From NCBI GenBank assembly GCA_035714625.1, contig DASTLT010000225.1:1-54985 (forward strand): a stretch of DNA of 54,985 nucleotides, read 5' to 3'. The stretch's first letter is position 1. Every line of letters starts with the position of its first letter. Shown here one piece after another: positions 52,319 to 54,985 of this stretch. The DNA comes from GCA-003244245 sp035714625 (GTDB lineage Bacteria > Actinomycetota > Actinomycetes > Mycobacteriales > Pseudonocardiaceae). The notes beneath the pieces were generated by a model. That model did no database searches. It worked only from the letters and a program-made list of their open reading frames with translations, and was not told the DNA's origin. The translations under genes and the position numbers were made by a program.

Positions 52319-53329
52319 TCATGGGATGGTCGGGGGGGTGGGTGCCGGAGAGCCAAGATACTTCTCGTAGAGACGCTTCCAGGCGCCGTCGGTGATCGTT
52401 TGGCGTAGTACAGCGTTGATCCTCTTGCGCAGCACCTCGTCGCCCTGCGGCAGGCCGATACCGTATTCGATCGTGCTCAGCGGCTCACCGACCATCCGCA
52501 ACTTGCCGCTCACCATGGCTGGTAGGGCACGCAACGCGAACTCATCCCCGGCAATTGCCTGGACACCGTTACCGAGCAGGGCGGCGCATTCACCCAGATC
52601 GGCTCGGGTCTTGAGCCGGGTCCCCAGCGTGTCCGCCAGGGCTGCTGCGGCGGGAGAGTCCCGAGGGGTACACACACTACCGGCACCGAGTGATTCCAGG
52701 CTGGTGACCGGGCTGTCGGCGGGCACAGCTAGCTGTGGCTTGTGCTCCAGGTACGGCCCTGCGATCTCGCCGTCCAGCCGTCGCTGTGGGGTGATCGCGT
52801 ACTCGCCGAGCACGAAGTCCACCTCTTTGCGGCGCAGCGAGCCCTCACGTTGGTTCAGGGGTGTCGGCTTGAAGTCGGTGCGGGTGGGGTCCACACCGAG
52901 ATTCCGGGCGATCAGCCTGACCAGTTCTACGGTGAACCCGGTGTAGTTCCTGGACCCTCGTGGGCTCTCGGTGATCAGCCCAGGCGCTTCCTGGATCGCC
53001 ACGATAAGCCAACCGCGACTGGTAATCCGTTCGATCGTGGGTGACCCGCTGGTCGCCCGGACGGGTGCAGGAGTGACTGTTTTGAAGGGATTTTCTTGCA
53101 TCGGCTGGGGACCGAACGCTGCAGTGACCCCTCTGACCGCCGAGCCCACCATCCAGAGCGTCGCGGAGACCAGCACGATCAGCACCAGGAACAGGCAGCC
53201 AAGGCGGCGCGGTCGTAGCCACCCCCGCGCGCGCAGGGCACGCAGTATCACCCAGGCCCTGGTGCCTGGAGGTGCCGCGGAGCTGGACGCCAACTCCGGC
53301 CACGGCGGACGGACCGGTCGGTTATCCAT
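52319..53329 (-). CDS. ABC-transporter solute-binding protein, glutamate type, membrane-anchored
   Basis: A 336-residue family 3 solute-binding protein (GluB/HisJ type). The N-terminus is cytoplasmic and Arg-rich with a transmembrane helix at about 43-63; the Cys within it (RRLGC) has a poor lipobox, so anchoring by the helix is likelier than lipidation. The binding domain has RGWLIVAIQEAPGLI, YTGFTVELVRLIARNLGV, VDFVLGEYAITPQR and YGIGLPQGDEVLRKRINAVL. It lies downstream of two permeases on the same strand. Confidence 0.87.
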   Translation of the reverse strand: MDNRPVRPPWPELASSSAAPPGTRAWVILRALRARGWLRPRRLGCLFLVLIVLVSATLWMVGSAVRGVTAAFGPQPMQENPFKTVTPAPVRATSGSPTIERITSRGWLIVAIQEAPGLITESPRGSRNYTGFTVELVRLIARNLGVDPTRTDFKPTPLNQREGSLRRKEVDFVLGEYAITPQRRLDGEIAGPYLEHKPQLAVPADSPVTSLESLGAGSVCTPRDSPAAAALADTLGTRLKTRADLGECAALLGNGVQAIAGDEFALRALPAMVSGKLRMVGEPLSTIEYGIGLPQGDEVLRKRINAVLRQTITDGAWKRLYEKYLGSPAPTPPTIP

Positions 53330-53402
53330 CGCTCAGTGGCCCTCGGGCCATCTCCTGGCTGCGCACCGTGCCGACTGTAGTGCCCGACTCCACCAGAAAC
53401 GA

Positions 53403-54287
53403 TTAGCCGGGCGCGCGGGACACGCTGACCAGTTCCGCCGGCACGGCGGACAGGTTCGGCTCCAGAACGGTTTGGGCCCGGCTGGCTCGGCGCTCCAGCC
53501 ACACCGCGAACCGGCTGAGCAGGTAGTTGATCACGATGAAGATGACGCCGATGGTCAGGTAGAGCTGCAGCGGGTTGCGCAGTTGCTGGGTCGCGATCTG
53601 CACGAACCGCACTGACTCGGGGTAGAGGATCACGAACCCCAGGGAGGTGTCCTTGAAGATCACCACAAGCTGGCTGATCAGCGCGGGCAGCATGGCCCGG
53701 AAAGCCTGTGGGAGCAGGATCGAGCCCATCGCCTGCCCCCGGGTGAGGCCGACGGCGGCGGCGGCCTCGGCCTGCCCCCTGGGCAGCGAGGCGACGCCGG
53801 ATCGGACAATCTCGGCGATGATCACCGAGTTGTAGGCGGTAAGTCCGATGACCAGGTACCACAGCAGTGGCAGGTGCATTCCCAGTTCCGGCAGCACGCG
53901 CGCGGCGAAGAAGATTGCGATCACCACCGGCAGCCCGCGAAAGAACTCGATCGGCGCGACCACCATCCAGCGCCCCCAGCGCGGCAGGCTGATCCGGGTG
54001 ACGGCCAGGAGGGTGCCCAGCACCAGGGAGAACACCATCGCCAGCACAGCCGCCTGCATGTTACGCAGCAACGCCAGGCCGAGGTTGGTCCACAGGGAAA
54101 CGAACAGTGGATTCCCCGGATTCACCAGCGGCCCCCACTTCTCCTCGGTGAACTGGCCCTGAGCCTGCAAGCGCAGTATCACCAGCACTGCTACTCCGGC
54201 AAGTACCAGGCTGGCGGCCACGCTGCCGACTATGATGCGCCGCCGGCCGCGCGGCCCCGGACTGTCGAAGAGTACCGAGGTGCTCAC
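53403..54287 (-). CDS. gluD: amino-acid ABC transporter permease (GluD-like)
   Basis: A 294-residue polar-amino-acid permease with an N-terminal helix, then a HisM/GlnP-type domain of about five helices. The cytoplasmic EAA motif is EIVRSGVASLPRGQAEAAAA, with the ATPase-docking glycine in GLTRGQAMG. The start overlaps the end of the upstream permease (GTGA at 54284-54287). It pairs with that permease as a heterodimer for glutamate or a related amino acid. Confidence 0.9.
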   Translation of the reverse strand: MSTSVLFDSPGPRGRRRIIVGSVAASLVLAGVAVLVILRLQAQGQFTEEKWGPLVNPGNPLFVSLWTNLGLALLRNMQAAVLAMVFSLVLGTLLAVTRISLPRWGRWMVVAPIEFFRGLPVVIAIFFAARVLPELGMHLPLLWYLVIGLTAYNSVIIAEIVRSGVASLPRGQAEAAAAVGLTRGQAMGSILLPQAFRAMLPALISQLVVIFKDTSLGFVILYPESVRFVQIATQQLRNPLQLYLTIGVIFIVINYLLSRFAVWLERRASRAQTVLEPNLSAVPAELVSVSRAPG

Positions 54288-54934
54288 CGGGCCACCGCCA
54301 CCCTGCGCTCAATGGCGCCCAGCGCCACCCCCGCCGGGATGGTGATGATCAGGTAACCGGCGGCCACGCCGAGCAGCACCGGGATGAGAGCGAGACCCTG
54401 TGCCGCGGTCAGCCTGGCCTGTACGCTGAACAGTTCTCCGCCGACACCGAAGGCGCCGACGATTGCCGAGTTCTTCACCATCGCGATGAACACACTGCCC
54501 AACGGGGGTATGACACTGCGCAGCGCCTGCGGCAACACGACCTCCCGCAGCGACTGGGTGAACGTCAGCCCGACCGCCCGGGCCGCCTCGGTCTGCCCCG
54601 CAGACACGGCGTTGATGCCGCTGCGCACTGCTTCGCAAACGAAGGCCGAGGTGTAGAGCACTAGGCCAATCACACCGAACCAGAAGTACGCACCGTTGAT
54701 ACCCAGTTCCGGCAGGCCGAAGGCGCAGAAGAACAGTACGACGGTAAGCGGACAGTTGCGGAACACTGTGACCCAAGCGGTGCCCACACCGCGCAGTGGC
54801 GGTACGGGGGAGACCCGGAAGGCCGCAGTCACGATGCCCAGCACCAATGACCCGACTGCCGCGTAGAGGCAGATTTGCAGGGTCTTGAGCAGCCCGTCAC
54901 GATACAGTCCGATATTGTCGATGATGATATCCAT
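54284..54934 (-). CDS. gluC: amino-acid ABC transporter permease (GluC-like)
   Basis: A 216-residue permease of the HisQ/GlnP class. The ATG at 54934 is chosen because GGAGGG lies seven bases upstream; it begins MDIIIDNIGLYRDGLLKTLQ. The EAA motif is EAVRSGINAVSAGQTEAARA followed by VGLTFTQSLREVVLPQALR. The cognate ATPase is not in the window and is probably beyond the right edge. The remaining 51 bases (54935-54985) are intergenic and show only this Shine-Dalgarno. Confidence 0.9.
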   Translation of the reverse strand: MDIIIDNIGLYRDGLLKTLQICLYAAVGSLVLGIVTAAFRVSPVPPLRGVGTAWVTVFRNCPLTVVLFFCAFGLPELGINGAYFWFGVIGLVLYTSAFVCEAVRSGINAVSAGQTEAARAVGLTFTQSLREVVLPQALRSVIPPLGSVFIAMVKNSAIVGAFGVGGELFSVQARLTAAQGLALIPVLLGVAAGYLIITIPAGVALGAIERRVAVAR

Positions 54935-54985
54935 GGCGAGTCCCTCCACTGAGGTGCCGTCGGAGCACCGGTCCGGTGCTCCGAC

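Overview
The window is a high-GC actinobacterial chromosome segment. Gene order over the first 35 kb follows the Mycobacterium tuberculosis Rv2196-Rv2170 order, in reverse orientation. The protein types (mycothiol-family enzyme, PimB', MptA, class II DAHP synthase, PPi-type PFK, PASTA kinase, XRE/TPR regulator) point to the Pseudonocardiales; the genus is not resolved. Many genes start on GTG a few bases after a TANNNT -10 hexamer (leaderless transcripts). Others use GGAGG-type Shine-Dalgarno sites or ATGA/GTGA overlaps.

Region by region. 1-4477: a possible IS-gene edge, then the respiratory operon ctaE-qcrC-qcrA-qcrB (cytochrome c oxidase subunit III and the bc1 complex). 4787-10742: an atypical receiver-domain protein, trpD, a NYN-domain protein, a small Cys-rich protein, a c-di-AMP (ydaO/yuaA) riboswitch controlling a NlpC/P60 wall hydrolase, and pimB'. 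10754-19955: fadD15, a SRPBCC protein, an ArsA-type ATPase, a ROK kinase, a membrane protein, plsC, RNase AS, a PPi-signature phosphofructokinase and class II DAHP synthase. 20151-24071: an accessory patch, partly lower in GC, with a decayed isoaspartate-type methyltransferase, a GNAT, an XRE/TPR regulator, a divergent zinc-finger-like protein, a palindromic operator candidate, a strong hairpin and two micro-ORFs. 24099-35822: pknL with five PASTA repeats and its Rv2175c-like neighbour, then a carotenoid set (crtB, crtI, a prenyl diphosphate synthase, cruF and a GT2) interleaved with mptA and an MTHFR gene, and a Rv2170-like GNAT.

35936-47699 is rich in DNA-damage signals. A perfect LexA box precedes a HEPN-MDMPI gene pair. 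The large helicase gene lhr has a RecA-NDp/PafBC-type promoter. recA has both a LexA-type and a NDp-type promoter, carries a 212-residue mini-intein, and is flanked by DUF3046 and recX. Valine dehydrogenase and an MBL-Rieske fusion lie between lhr and DUF3046. 47612-54985: a LysR regulator divergent from sdhCAB (Rv0249c-0247c type), then a glutamate-type ABC uptake system (solute-binding protein and two permeases) that continues off the right edge.

No tRNA, rRNA or CRISPR array was recognised. The most promising leads are the LexA-controlled HEPN operon beside a NDp-controlled lhr, the XRE/TPR micro-ORF locus, the palindromic repeat that supplies stop codons at gene ends, and the RecA mini-intein.
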